From Gracilaria domingensis (Eukaryota > Rhodophyta > Florideophyceae > Gracilariales > Gracilariaceae), in contig VCMS01000015.1 of assembly GCA_022539475.1 (NCBI GenBank), forward strand, positions 248,001 through 312,000: a stretch of 64,000 nt of DNA, read 5' to 3'. The notes below the pieces were generated by a model. That model was given only the letters and a program-made list of their open reading frames with translations. It searched no databases and was not told the origin of the DNA. Both the position numbers and the translations under genes were made by a program. Of this stretch, positions 20,299 through 30,452 are shown piece after piece (positions within the stretch are counted from its first letter, which is position 1; the number at the start of each line of letters is the position of its first letter).

Positions 20299-23007
20299 TT
20301 GAAGAAGATGGACTCTTTCTTCGATCAGGCAGGTTTTAACTCGAAAGCTAAGTTCGGGTTACTACGAAACGCCGTCATGGAGTTTGCAGATCTTGCGCAG
20401 TTTGTCATTTTCCGTGGAGCAGATGACTACGAATCCTTGAAGGCCCTCGTTAAGGACTTTGTTGGCGGAAAGAAAGCTCTCGGGTCGTATGGTACCCTCA
20501 ACGCTTTCCCACCGGCGAAGCATATTCTTCAACGTTCTAAGGAACCTGCTCGTACAAGTCCGCTGGAGTCGAAAGTGGATCAGTTGGCTGACCAGATGGC
20601 ACAGTTGCACCTCCTAGTGAAGAAGACTCAGAGTGCTGCGACTGCCACCGGACGTCAGGATACGGAAAAAGTTTGTTCGTATTGCAGCCAACCCGGTCAC
20701 TTTGCGGCACGTTGTGAGCTTAATCCACATCGAGGCACACGATGTGGTAATTGTGGCAAGTTAGGTCACTCTACAGCTACGTACTGGAGGAAGAATAACA
20801 CCGATGTTGTGCGAAAAGTTGCATTTCAAGGAGTGAAATCCGAATCAGAGAGAGAGAGGTTGCTGAGTGAGAAACGAGGTTCCCAGAACACAGGCGAGAA
20901 CCAAGTCTTAGTTGTGATTGCTGACCTTTCAGATGATGAAGATCCCGTTACAGCCGCAAAGAGAGACGCAGAAGGGGAGCCTCTGCCCAAGCAACCGCGA
21001 ACTGGCCCTCTCTCAGGGATTTCACCCGTAATGTTCCCCGAGTCCCACACTACCAGGACTCCCTCTCAGCAGGCTAAAGACCCTCCCAGAAAGTCGACAA
21101 GTACTAGGAAGGGCACTGGGAAGAAGTCTAAAGGAAAGTCCCGGAGAGTGAAGATCCAAGAACACGTTGGGAAATATAACATTTACGAAGAGTTGGCGAG
21201 AGCCCCTTCTGGCATCACTTTCGGTCAATTAGTTCGCGGCGATGCGGAGGAGGCCAAGAAAGACATTCGCCGAATTCTCTCCGTTGGTCTCTCGTCAAGG
21301 CGTGTCAGTTACGCTCATACTCAATCACTCCCTCAAACTCTCAAAGTGGTGAATGTTACAGTTTATGGCACTAGTTCCCAGGCGCTGCTGGATTCTGGTG
21401 CTATCCCTAATCTTATGTGTATTGCGTTATGCAACCGGTTATCGTTGGAGATGAAACCGTCGAGTAGGAGGATTGTCGTTGCCGACGGAACCAAATCCTT
21501 AGTTCGCGGAAGCCTGCACGATGTTCCCCTCTACTGTGGATCTCTCCGTGTCCCGTTGGATTTCCTGGTCGTTGAGAAGCCTCCCTTCAATGTGATTGTT
21601 GGCTGTTCTGCTCTTAAGTCCCTCCAAGCCTGCTTGGACCTCGGTACTCAGCAAGTTTCTATGCAATTTGACGGCGCATCTGTTGTTTTGCCTCTCGATT
21701 ACCATCGCCCTGGTGTAATGTTCGACGAAGAGGATGAACACACCGACAGTGAGGATTTCACTTCCGCTTCAGAGTCGTTCTTCTCTGAGAGTTCAGAGAG
21801 CGACGACGATGGATACGCGATCGCTTTCTCGAAGGGCAAAGTTGACACGTCAGTATATATGAATGAAGAATCGGAGGAAAGCGCAGACGACGACGACTCC
21901 GAAGGCTCTCCATCAGATGAAGAGCATGAACGCAATCTCGTTGTCCCAGTCATGGATGACGTTGTTCTTCTACGAGCCGAAGATGTGAGACGCCAACCTG
22001 ATTATCTTATCTTTCGAGTCTACCGTCGTTATCCTCAGCCAACTGACGGAGACCAACTCCACCCTCACACCTCCGAACTTCCGTACGGAGAAATGGGTGT
22101 CCTGGAACTGAATAACGGTTCCGGACCAGTGGTTCGTTTCGGAGTAGGCTGGCCTATACCCACACCGGCTGATGAAGAACCCTCCGCGGTCCCATCGCAA
22201 AGTGAAGCTCATGAAGACCATGTCATGGTTATAAGTCTTGACCACAGCAACGATGAGGCCGATGACCAGCTGAGCGGTCCAGCTGAGCCGAATGACGATC
22301 AACGCCGATCGGTCTATCACGCTCCGAATCCCTCGTCTTTTCAGAGTTCCACGACAGACACTAGCCTTCAACCACCTGGTTCTCCTCTTTTGTCATCTGG
22401 CAATGATGGAGAAGATGAAGAGAAGAACCTTGGAGGGGGCGACGAAGAAGATGAAGATTGTGTAGAAGTAGAAGCAGAAGTTCATGAAGCAGAAGTAGGA
22501 GTAGAAGAGGAAGTGGCGAATAATGGAAATGAAAATGATCATGAAGAAGATGAAGATGGTTCCTCACCAGAAGAAGTCGAGCTGTTTGGTACCCCTCTCT
22601 ACCGCGACCCTGTCCTCACCATCCCGATTACGGACGAGATCATTTTGCTACAACCTGAAGAAGGGGAACACATCAGCGACTTTCTTTTGGTTCGTGTCCA
22701 GATTCGGTACCCTGTACCGACTCCAGCGCACCCCCCTCACCTCGGCGTGCACAACATCCCTTTTGGTCGTACCGGGCTACTGGAGGAGGATGACGATGGC
22801 CGTTACGTGATTGCTTTCGAGGAAGAGCTCCCTCAAGAAGGGTTCTCGACGCAGGTCCCCCACTACCTGTTGGAGAGTTGGAAGATCAACCCGGCCCTTC
22901 GCTGGCAGAGCCGCGTACAACTGGTTCTGGTGAAGGACACTCTAGTTCGCGTGATAGTGAGCCGACGGTTGCGTATCCCGCTCCTGGGATCGATTACTCC
23001 CTGGTAG
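20299..23007 (+). CDS. Gag-protease polyprotein of Ty3/gypsy element
   Basis: The frame is 902 residues from a TTG, open upstream to about 20235, so the N-terminus is probably lost rather than starting here. Residues ~1-80 look like the end of a capsid domain. Two CCHC-type knuckles follow near residues 123-155: CSYCSQPGHFAARC is complete, while CGNCGKLGHSTATYW has Tyr in place of the last Cys. After a Ser/Lys-rich stretch, the aspartic protease lies near residues 350-455 with the LLDSGAIPNL active-site loop and FNVIVGCSALKSL flap/Ile region. An acidic region then separates two related ~75-residue modules (DDVVLLRAEDVRRQPDYLIF and DEIILLQPEEGEHISDFLLV). The frame ends in TAG, overlapping pol by about 130 nt, with pol in the -1 frame. 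Confidence 0.8.
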   Translation: MKKMDSFFDQAGFNSKAKFGLLRNAVMEFADLAQFVIFRGADDYESLKALVKDFVGGKKALGSYGTLNAFPPAKHILQRSKEPARTSPLESKVDQLADQMAQLHLLVKKTQSAATATGRQDTEKVCSYCSQPGHFAARCELNPHRGTRCGNCGKLGHSTATYWRKNNTDVVRKVAFQGVKSESERERLLSEKRGSQNTGENQVLVVIADLSDDEDPVTAAKRDAEGEPLPKQPRTGPLSGISPVMFPESHTTRTPSQQAKDPPRKSTSTRKGTGKKSKGKSRRVKIQEHVGKYNIYEELARAPSGITFGQLVRGDAEEAKKDIRRILSVGLSSRRVSYAHTQSLPQTLKVVNVTVYGTSSQALLDSGAIPNLMCIALCNRLSLEMKPSSRRIVVADGTKSLVRGSLHDVPLYCGSLRVPLDFLVVEKPPFNVIVGCSALKSLQACLDLGTQQVSMQFDGASVVLPLDYHRPGVMFDEEDEHTDSEDFTSASESFFSESSESDDDGYAIAFSKGKVDTSVYMNEESEESADDDDSEGSPSDEEHERNLVVPVMDDVVLLRAEDVRRQPDYLIFRVYRRYPQPTDGDQLHPHTSELPYGEMGVLELNNGSGPVVRFGVGWPIPTPADEEPSAVPSQSEAHEDHVMVISLDHSNDEADDQLSGPAEPNDDQRRSVYHAPNPSSFQSSTTDTSLQPPGSPLLSSGNDGEDEEKNLGGGDEEDEDCVEVEAEVHEAEVGVEEEVANNGNENDHEEDEDGSSPEEVELFGTPLYRDPVLTIPITDEIILLQPEEGEHISDFLLVRVQIRYPVPTPAHPPHLGVHNIPFGRTGLLEEDDDGRYVIAFEEELPQEGFSTQVPHYLLESWKINPALRWQSRVQLVLVKDTLVRVIVSRRLRIPLLGSITPW

Positions 23008-24888
23008 ATCCTGTCGCGACTGATGGCAGGGGTCGTATACTGGATCGAAGAGATTACCCTCCTGACACCAGTCACAAAGAAGTCATCCTCGAAAGGCTTT
23101 CACACTTGCCTAGCGGAGAGCAACAAGAACTACTCCATGTTTTACCTGACCTTAATATGGTCGCCTGGTCTTTGTACGATCTTAGACCTGCAGATGTACC
23201 AGTCATGCATGAATTCTCACTAACGACTCAGACTCCGATACACTCAAGAGTTCGTAGGCTTCCGCCGCGACATAATGAAGTCGTCATAAAGGAACTCGGC
23301 AAGATGCTTGACGCTGGAATAGTCAAACCTTGTACATCGGCATCGTCCTTTCCGATCGTCATTGCGACCAAAAAGAATGGCAAGCCAAGGTTCTGTGTAG
23401 ACTACCGAGCTCTGAACCAAGTTATGAAAGCGGAAAGATGGCCCTTACCTCATATTGAACAAATCCTTGATGACTTGGGCCGCTGTTCGTTTTGCACTAC
23501 GCTCGACCTCTTCTCTGGGTACTGGCAGATCAGAATGTCACCCCGGTGTAAGGAGATGACCACCTTCGTTTGCCGTCAAGGAACCTATCAGTTCGAGGTC
23601 ATGCCGTTCGGCTTGATGAACGCCCCCTCTACATTCCAAAGAATGATGGACTCTATCCTCAATAAGTATCCGGTTGCAAGGGTCTATCTGGACGACGTGG
23701 TCATCTATTCAAAAACCTTAGAGGATCACGTCGAGCACATCAAGTTGGTACCAAGGACAATTGCCTCCCATGGGTTGAAGCTGAAGATCTCTAAGTGCGA
23801 CTTTGCCAACCCCAAGACTGAACTGCTCGGACATGTTGTCGACCAGAACGGAGTTGAAGTGGACGTGAAGAAAATAGAGGCCATCAAGGGGGCTCCGATC
23901 CCTAAGACAACCACTGAACTTAGGAGCTTCTTTGGTCTTGCTGGCTACTACCGCCGGTTTATCACGCACTTTGTCAAAACTTCGGCAGTCCTCCATGCAG
24001 CAACGTCCGGAAATCGGAAGCTGGGGTTCAACAATGAGATGGTTGAAGCCTTCAAAGACCTGAAGGAGAAGCTAACCAGTCCTCCAGTGTTGGCCTTTTC
24101 CGATTTCGACAATCCGTTTCGGGTCGAAACCGATGCTTCTTCATTTGCGTTGGGCGCCGTTCTCGCTCAGAAGAAATCTGATGGCATGTTTCACCCAATG
24201 CAGTATGCCAGCCAGACTATGACTGCAGCTGAAAGGAACTACGCGGTCTGTGAGCAGGAGGCGCTTGCTGTCATCTTCGCGTTCAAGAAATTTCGACTAT
24301 ACCTTCTTGGATCAAAGCCATTTCAATTGATTGCAGACCATCAGGCGCTGAAGTATGCGTTTCAGAAGAAGGATGTTCATCGGCGATTGGCCAGGTGGCT
24401 CGATTTCCTAGCTGAATACGATTTCGAGGTTGTGTACCGCTCAGGGGATAAGAATTGCGCTGCTGATTATCTTTCTCGTTACTCTACAAAAGGTGAACAC
24501 CAGCGTATAGAAGCGGCGAATGCAGTTTCTTCACTCGAGAGCGGTGCCTTCTCGGGCCACGAACCATACTATGCTAATATTGGTCTCTATCTCAGTTCAA
24601 TGCCTATCGATGAGCCCAACTCGAACCTCAGAGAAGCGATCAAGAGAAACGCTAAGAAGTTCATGGTTTGGAACGCACAGCTGTATCGCAGAATGAAGTC
24701 TGGATTGCGGTTAGTTCCCGCCCAGAATGAGAGACTCGGGCTCTTAAAAACCTTTCACGATGATGTTGGACATTGGGATGTGGTAGCCACTAGAAGACAC
24801 ATTATTGATCGATTCTAGTGGCCAAATGTGCATTCTGATGTCACGTCATACGTCAAGAGCTGTTCTCGCTGCCAATTCATGGGACCTT
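22878..24888 (+). pseudogene. Pol: reverse transcriptase, RNase H, integrase zinc region
   Basis: The frame lies -1 relative to gag-pro and overlaps it, the arrangement expected for programmed frameshifting. RT blocks are intact: FCVDYRALNQVM, LDLFSGYWQIRM, MPFGLMNAPSTFQRMM and the catalytic YLDD box. RNase H follows with ETDASSFALGAVLAQ, EQEALAVIFAFKKFRLYL, ADHQALKY and the final Asp near CAADYLSRY. The integrase zinc motif begins with HDDVGH, is interrupted by an in-frame TAG at 24816-24818, and continues in the same frame with WPN and CSRCQ. The TAG replaces the expected aromatic codon before WP and probably marks mutational decay; readthrough cannot be excluded. The reading is then lost in the insertion at about 24.92 kb. 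Confidence 0.85.
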
Positions 24889-24924
24889 TCCTTGCGTACC
24901 AAGCCGGACAACGAGCCCCCCTAA

Positions 24925-25860
24925 CAAACTGTAGAGCAAACGCGGAAACGCGGTATCGGTGAAGTTGATACCCATAACTCGTGCACCGAGGTTTGATCCT
25001 AGGAAAGAAAAGTATGAAACTTGGCCCAAAACTGGGATATTTTGAGGTGGTTGGCTGTCGGAATGTCCGCTGGACTGGCCATGGTGTGGCACGTGGTATT
25101 GAGTGGTCGTGGGTACACGTGGTCTGATTTGGGCCTATTCACAGAGGAATTGTTTCGATAGTCGAATTATTTACTGGCCGCTGACGCGGGCGGGTCACGT
25201 ACACCACGTGTGTGGCCTTGCACAAGCGTGCACTAGATTATTTAATTTAGTTTAACTAATTTACCGGTTACGGTATAGAAGGTGACCTCGCGGCCACCTC
25301 CACCTTCAGAAAAGGGTAACCGGGTTCGGCTCTGGACTAGTTTCGCCTGCGCGAAGTGCCCCACTCCTCCCGGAGAGTCACCGCGTACGGTACGTTCTAG
25401 CTCCATCCCCCGGGATCTTTCAGGCGATTCTGATCATTTGTGGCCATTGCCCTCGGGGTCATTCCGTCTTCGGACACCTTACATTGTGCAGATACCTGCT
25501 TATCCACAAGTGGTAGAACTACCAACTCTGTATAGAGTTCTTTGCCGCGTGGGCTGAATACACGTCTCCGTCACCCGCCGCCGGGCCCGTTGCCGCTTTC
25601 CGCACGCCCCGCCGGGGGTTTCCTCTAGTTTTTCCCTCTTTTTCCCTTTTTGCCTAGGGTTTCCACTGCCCGCTCGTGCGGCCCATCAATGTGGTCTCCG
25701 TTTCCGGATCTTTACCTAGCCTGCTCCCCGTCAGCCTCCGAGGTATATCCCGAGGCACGGGCGGTCTTACATCCGCCATTTTCCGTGCACGGAGGGCTCT
25801 TTCCCTGAGTCTACCCCCCCTAGGGAGCAAAGACTCGAATGCCTTGAGTGTCTCTTCCGT
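24925..25860. mobile_element. Approx. 0.95-kb insertion splitting the integrase
   Basis: Integrase sequence stops after about 24920 (…QRAPL) and resumes near 25863 (GLHYTNIFHTFSIDFAGP), so about 935-950 bp is foreign. It has no reading frame of note. The right two-thirds is GC-rich and contains repeated ccc…ggg-type cores (for example tcccccggga at 25406, tatcccgaggcacggg at 25746, ccccggg at 25861) and a tttttccctctttttccc run. A solo LTR or a MITE is possible; I could not define inverted ends or a target duplication. Confidence 0.55.
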
Positions 25861-25862
25861 CC

Positions 25863-26201
25863 CCGGGTTTGCACTACACCAACATCTTCCACACGTTCTC
25901 AATTGATTTCGCTGGACCCTACCGGCTTACTGGTAGCGGCAATAGGTTCCTATTCATTGAAGTTGAGCATCTTACTGGTTGGCCGATCGCCGTGGCATCC
26001 AGAAAATCTACCGCTGTTGGTGTTGTTAACCTCATCAAGCGGGAAATTGTTTCGCTCTCTGGATACCCTCAAGCGATCGTCTCAGACAATGCTACATCCT
26101 TTCTTGCATCAACTGTTCAAGCCTATCTAATGCGTCACGACATAACGCTCAAGCCAGTGCTCGCATATGCACCTATGTCTAACGGACGCGCAGAAGGGAT
26201 G
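25863..26201 (+). pseudogene. Integrase catalytic core, left part
   Basis: This is the DDE core of the same Ty3/gypsy pol: the first Asp in SIDFAGPYRL, the second in VSDNATSF and the catalytic Glu in NGRAE near 26190. The sequence stops being integrase-like right after this Glu, at the left border of the 14.1-kb insertion, and resumes in frame at 40307. Confidence 0.85.
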
Positions 26202-26574
26202 CCCTATAAGCATGGGTTGTGACCCAAATTTTGTCATGTGTGTGCCAAAATATGTTCAAAAAATTATATATGAGGGCGACAAACAGGCGCCATATCGCCA
26301 CGTGGTCAGAACCAATTTTCTCGAAATAAATTAATGGTACGGTATATGTTCGTGATGAGGCACGAATCGTGGGCAGATAGTTGAGATCGCCTCATGTCCG
26401 CTCTTCGGATATATCTGATATGAAGACCACAGGATGTGGCCCACAGCGGCTTACTTGGCACAGTTTGGGAAGCAGTGCCTTCAAGAATCGGAGGCTTTTC
26501 TTTATGACGACGACTCTTGGGAGTAGAGACGACAGCACTTTGGCGGCAAAATATGGGGTACAGCCGTACTTCGC

Positions 26575-29500
26575 ATGGGGTTGGAATGCATCAATGAACC
26601 TCGGGATTACCGTCTTAAAACCAACCGTGGACAGAGTTCGTTTCTTGGCCCTGATAAATGGAATGGGTTCGTACCATCAAGCGGAGATCAGGTGTTTGAC
26701 AAACATGAAGTTCTTAGGAAATGCTTTCTGAATGAAGCGGGACTTCCATATAATTGGCCAGTCTTGAAGCAGAGCGATGATGCATTGCCGTCACACGGTC
26801 TTTACAGACCGCTCATAAAAGAGGCAGTAGCACAAGTCCCTTCCTACCTGTATGATTTCGTCGAAAAGCTTACCCCTTCTCAAGTTGAATGGTTTGCCAT
26901 ATTTATCGGCATTAGTGATTGGTGCGGGTGTAACGCACAACCTCAATCACAAGCTCTCACAGGCTCGAAGTATTTCGATATCCTTCGGCCAAGGAAGAAA
27001 TTGCAACCAACAGATGCCCCCGTGCGTATATTGCAAGATCAGCTGGGTTTCATCGAACCTCCGGTAGCTACAAGATGCGGCTTCCCCTTCATGAGAACGG
27101 GGTATGGAAAGTACTTGTGGGACAATCGAGGAATTCTACAAGTTAGCGCTCGTATCGACAACTGGTTGGCAATCAATGCAGGTCACCAGGTCGAGTTTTT
27201 GCTTCGAAGCCAGCGGGGCCTTGGTCTAGATGGCCAAGAATACAATATCGCACACAGCTCCGAAACTCAACGAGATGTGATTGAACATGGCCAACATGTG
27301 GGTATCATATCAGACGAAGGCTTAGGTGGTGAAGGGAACACAAATAAGGATTCAGCAGAAGACACGGACAAGCTCTCTTTAGGGCGAAGTGAACGTATCT
27401 TTGATTTTCATCGCGATTTGGAGCGAATACAGCTGAGATACCAACTGACGAATATCGATGCACAACATGCGCATCTGGAACATAGTCTGAGCTTCATGGG
27501 ATGCGTGACGGAAAGTGTGCGTTCGGAAATTGCAGACTTTTGTTATGTTGAGGGAGATGGAAAGGATGACATGTGGTTTGCTACTCTTCCAAGGAAATCA
27601 ATACCGATATGCATCTCTCAACAACTCTGGGGTTGTTTACTGGAACTAATCGATGATCAATTCATGGAACACCCTGAGATGTTTAATTCAACCATTCAGG
27701 AACGCCTGTTATGGGAGTGTCAAAATGGAGTGCACGCTGTGCTCCAACAGTTTGAAGAAGAACGCCACAAAGGCGTCCAGTACAGAGTAGAGGCAATGCT
27801 TTTGTTACTACTGGGGTTTCCGAGCCTTCGAGTTGAACACTCGAAAGAGGTCCTAGTTCTGAAAGACAATAGCGTCGCACGCGTGTTCTTCAGAATCTCG
27901 CCTGTAGCGGGTCCTCAACCGTTTAAGGTTTTGATCACTGCTTGTCGAACGTCACCCCTCATATATCTAGAAGTGGTAGTCGACGGAGACGAAAAATTCC
28001 CTCTCGACGAGCCAAATGTGTTGTTCAAATGGCAAGACTGGAGGGACGCCTTTGAGGGACGTCTTCACGGTAGAAGAGAATGGCAAAGAAACCACTACAT
28101 GAACCACGTGAGGGTTCACAGAGTTAACACGAATATATCTCGCGGGGTGGTCTCGAAGAATATAAGTAGCGCTGATGCTGAAAGAACTGCATTGGTATGG
28201 GAAGGATGGTGGCCATTCCGAGCTGGAATGGCCCTCTTCGAGTTGAAGCATTCCTCGCTTATCATCGTTGGAGACCAAATGCCTTCGGAAAGCCACAGAT
28301 GGGATGAAATACCGAGCACAGTGCATCGAGTTCGGTCTACGAAATATGGCGCTGCGGTGGCATACGAGAAGGCTAGCATATCGGACTTGAGCGATGCATC
28401 TGTTCATCTGGATGCCATACTCAAACTGAGTTCCAGCCTTGTTCCTACGAGGAACCAGTCAAGTTCTCCAGACCCACCGCCACTGTGGAACATGATGGCC
28501 GCTGGTAAAAGGCAAAAATATTCACGAAGTTCACCGAGCGGTTCGAAGACTAGCACAAATCCATCGCAGCTGAGTATAGAAGACTTATCGGACGACGAAG
28601 ACAATGTGTCCAATGATGTAGAACTATCCTCAGTTGTATCACCCTCATCCTCACCCAAATGGTCACAGGACAACGTGTTCAAAGCCCTGGGTAGACATGA
28701 GGTTCAATTCGTTAATTTCGTGCCGAACCCAACTCCTATTGCAAATTCAAACCTCGGCGACGCGGACGCTCTTATGGGACGGGTTCAAGAACAGGATCCA
28801 TCGGCCATGCATGATATTGCGAGGGGAGTACTGACTGGGACTGGTGCATACCGGAAGAACAGGCCAAAGGCGCTTCTCCTGATGGAACGCGCGATTGTAC
28901 TTGGTCGCCGAATTGAAGCGGTCGAAATGTTCGTGAATTCTATCCTCGAGCACGAAAAGAATCAGATCGAAACGAATCCACAAAAGTTAGAAGACGACGT
29001 CGATCGAGCGCTCCGGGCAGTGGAAATGATGTGGAGGGATATAGATGCTCGTCACCTGCTTGCATTTGAGAACGGAAAGGCGAAACTGATTTGGAAGAGT
29101 GAGAACAAGCAAGAAGAAACAACGCGAATGAAGAAGCTCACAAAACTGCATTTAAAGCTGATCAAGGTGCGGAGAACAGGAGACCTCATGAGGTACCTCG
29201 CAAACAGATTGGCTACATGGGGCAAATCGGACACGGAGCGTGAGGCTGCCACCATACTTTACGAGAGTGCTATCCTGGCCAACCGCGATTTGAAGGCAAT
29301 GCACGAGTTGGCTTTAATCTCCGCAAAGCAGGATATTAAGTTTGCGGTACAGTTGTATGAAAGGGTTGAGACATTATCTGCGAGACGGGCGACATCGGAG
29401 CAGCAACAGCAGCAGGAAACAGGAGGTAACATGGTGGTGAGGCAGGCCGTTCAGAACCGCGCGGACGAGGGTCACGAGAACGTGCAACTTTTGCTGGAAG

Positions 29501-29583
29501 GCATCAGCAGATTGTCACAGATGGGTGGGGTGTCAGCGTCGGTGAACTTGGGGACGGAAAAGACTGGAGACGGGATCGTTTGA
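26575..29583 (+). CDS. Large Sel1-like repeat protein, possible transposon cargo
   Basis: The product is 1002 residues from the ATG at 26575; a TAG lies a little upstream in frame, but the N-terminus may be reached by splicing from another frame. The first ~640 residues are not recognised (Trp-rich, for example PSQVEWFAIFIGISDWCGC). Next are a Ser/Pro-rich acidic linker (SIEDLSDDEDNVSND) and a helical C-terminal half. From about residue 730 the helical part has Sel1/TPR-like spacing: AMHDIARGVLTGTGAYRKNR, KALLLMERAIVLGRRIEAV, and later AATILYESAILANRDLKAM and HELALISAKQ. It ends in a Gln run (SEQQQQQET). Sel1-type repeats mediate protein contact. It lies inside the 14.1-kb insertion, upstream of and transcribed toward the GC-rich ORF. 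No enzymatic motif is seen. Confidence 0.6.
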   Translation: MGLECINEPRDYRLKTNRGQSSFLGPDKWNGFVPSSGDQVFDKHEVLRKCFLNEAGLPYNWPVLKQSDDALPSHGLYRPLIKEAVAQVPSYLYDFVEKLTPSQVEWFAIFIGISDWCGCNAQPQSQALTGSKYFDILRPRKKLQPTDAPVRILQDQLGFIEPPVATRCGFPFMRTGYGKYLWDNRGILQVSARIDNWLAINAGHQVEFLLRSQRGLGLDGQEYNIAHSSETQRDVIEHGQHVGIISDEGLGGEGNTNKDSAEDTDKLSLGRSERIFDFHRDLERIQLRYQLTNIDAQHAHLEHSLSFMGCVTESVRSEIADFCYVEGDGKDDMWFATLPRKSIPICISQQLWGCLLELIDDQFMEHPEMFNSTIQERLLWECQNGVHAVLQQFEEERHKGVQYRVEAMLLLLLGFPSLRVEHSKEVLVLKDNSVARVFFRISPVAGPQPFKVLITACRTSPLIYLEVVVDGDEKFPLDEPNVLFKWQDWRDAFEGRLHGRREWQRNHYMNHVRVHRVNTNISRGVVSKNISSADAERTALVWEGWWPFRAGMALFELKHSSLIIVGDQMPSESHRWDEIPSTVHRVRSTKYGAAVAYEKASISDLSDASVHLDAILKLSSSLVPTRNQSSSPDPPPLWNMMAAGKRQKYSRSSPSGSKTSTNPSQLSIEDLSDDEDNVSNDVELSSVVSPSSSPKWSQDNVFKALGRHEVQFVNFVPNPTPIANSNLGDADALMGRVQEQDPSAMHDIARGVLTGTGAYRKNRPKALLLMERAIVLGRRIEAVEMFVNSILEHEKNQIETNPQKLEDDVDRALRAVEMMWRDIDARHLLAFENGKAKLIWKSENKQEETTRMKKLTKLHLKLIKVRRTGDLMRYLANRLATWGKSDTEREAATILYESAILANRDLKAMHELALISAKQDIKFAVQLYERVETLSARRATSEQQQQQETGGNMVVRQAVQNRADEGHENVQLLLEGISRLSQMGGVSASVNLGTEKTGDGIV

Positions 29584-30452
29584 GGGGCGGCACGCGCGAT
29601 GCGGCATTCGAAATTGTCTCAGATGCGGGTGTGGCATTGAGGGGTGGTGAGCGCATTGCTGGGAAGTGAAGGCGTTGAGGAGAAGTAGGAACGTCTCCGA
29701 AGGTTGCAAGCAAAAAGCACGACTCGTAAGCACACGGGAGGGCGGCGATGCATCATTTGTATAGGTGACTGAGCGTGGTGGAACGCGCCGACGGTAGCGC
29801 AAGCAAAGATGTTGAATTCATCATCGAAAAGCGTTCGAGCCAGGCAACGTTTGACGTCGGATCGAGAGCAGCGCAAGCAATGACGGCGAATGCACCACGA
29901 AGCGATGTTTGAGCTATCCAACGTTTGACGCCGGATTGCGAGCACGTGCTTCGTGGACGGGCGATGTGAGATCGGCGGCCATTTGATGGTGACGTGGTAC
30001 CGTTGTAGCCCGAAGCGTTGGCGGTAACGGGCGACCCGGTAGTAAGTTGCAGAGGGCAGCGGGGCGGTGGCGCCGTTAGCCGCAGCGTGCCGAAGTTGGC
30101 GCGTACCGGTCTGGTTTCTAGACGGCGGTGGTCACCTCGGGCGATGCCGCTCGGCTGCGTTTCGACGAGCGCGACACAACGGGGCTCGGGCGCCACGCAT
30201 TTGCCAGCGACGCATCGGCGAGAGCTAATCGTGCGTGCTTTCCACTTTGGATTTTCAACTTTTTGCAGCGCACGCGCACGCCGCCACCTCCACTCTGCCG
30301 CCACGCGCCGCGCCTCGCCGCGTCCACGGCCGGTTGCTCGAAGCGTCCGCAAGTACGTGCGCCCTCCGCACTCGCCGTCGCCTCAGCCCGCGCGCGTCGT
30401 TCCGCCGCTACATAAGCTGCCGCCGCCGAGACGACAGCGCGCCGAGCCCATT
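29584..30452. other. Intergenic within the insertion, GC rising
   Basis: No supported gene. CpG density rises toward the GC-rich ORF. The overlapping open frames on both strands are composition-driven. Two similar ~60-bp segments around 29810-29860 and 29885-29945 (agcgttcgagccaggcaacgtttgacg / agcgatgtttgagctatccaacgtttgacg) suggest a short local duplication. Confidence 0.4.

Noticed and set aside
22361-22567. Leu/His-rich minus-strand frame opposite the acidic gag region
   Set aside because: Mirror image of the GAA/GAT-rich acidic coding run on the plus strand.
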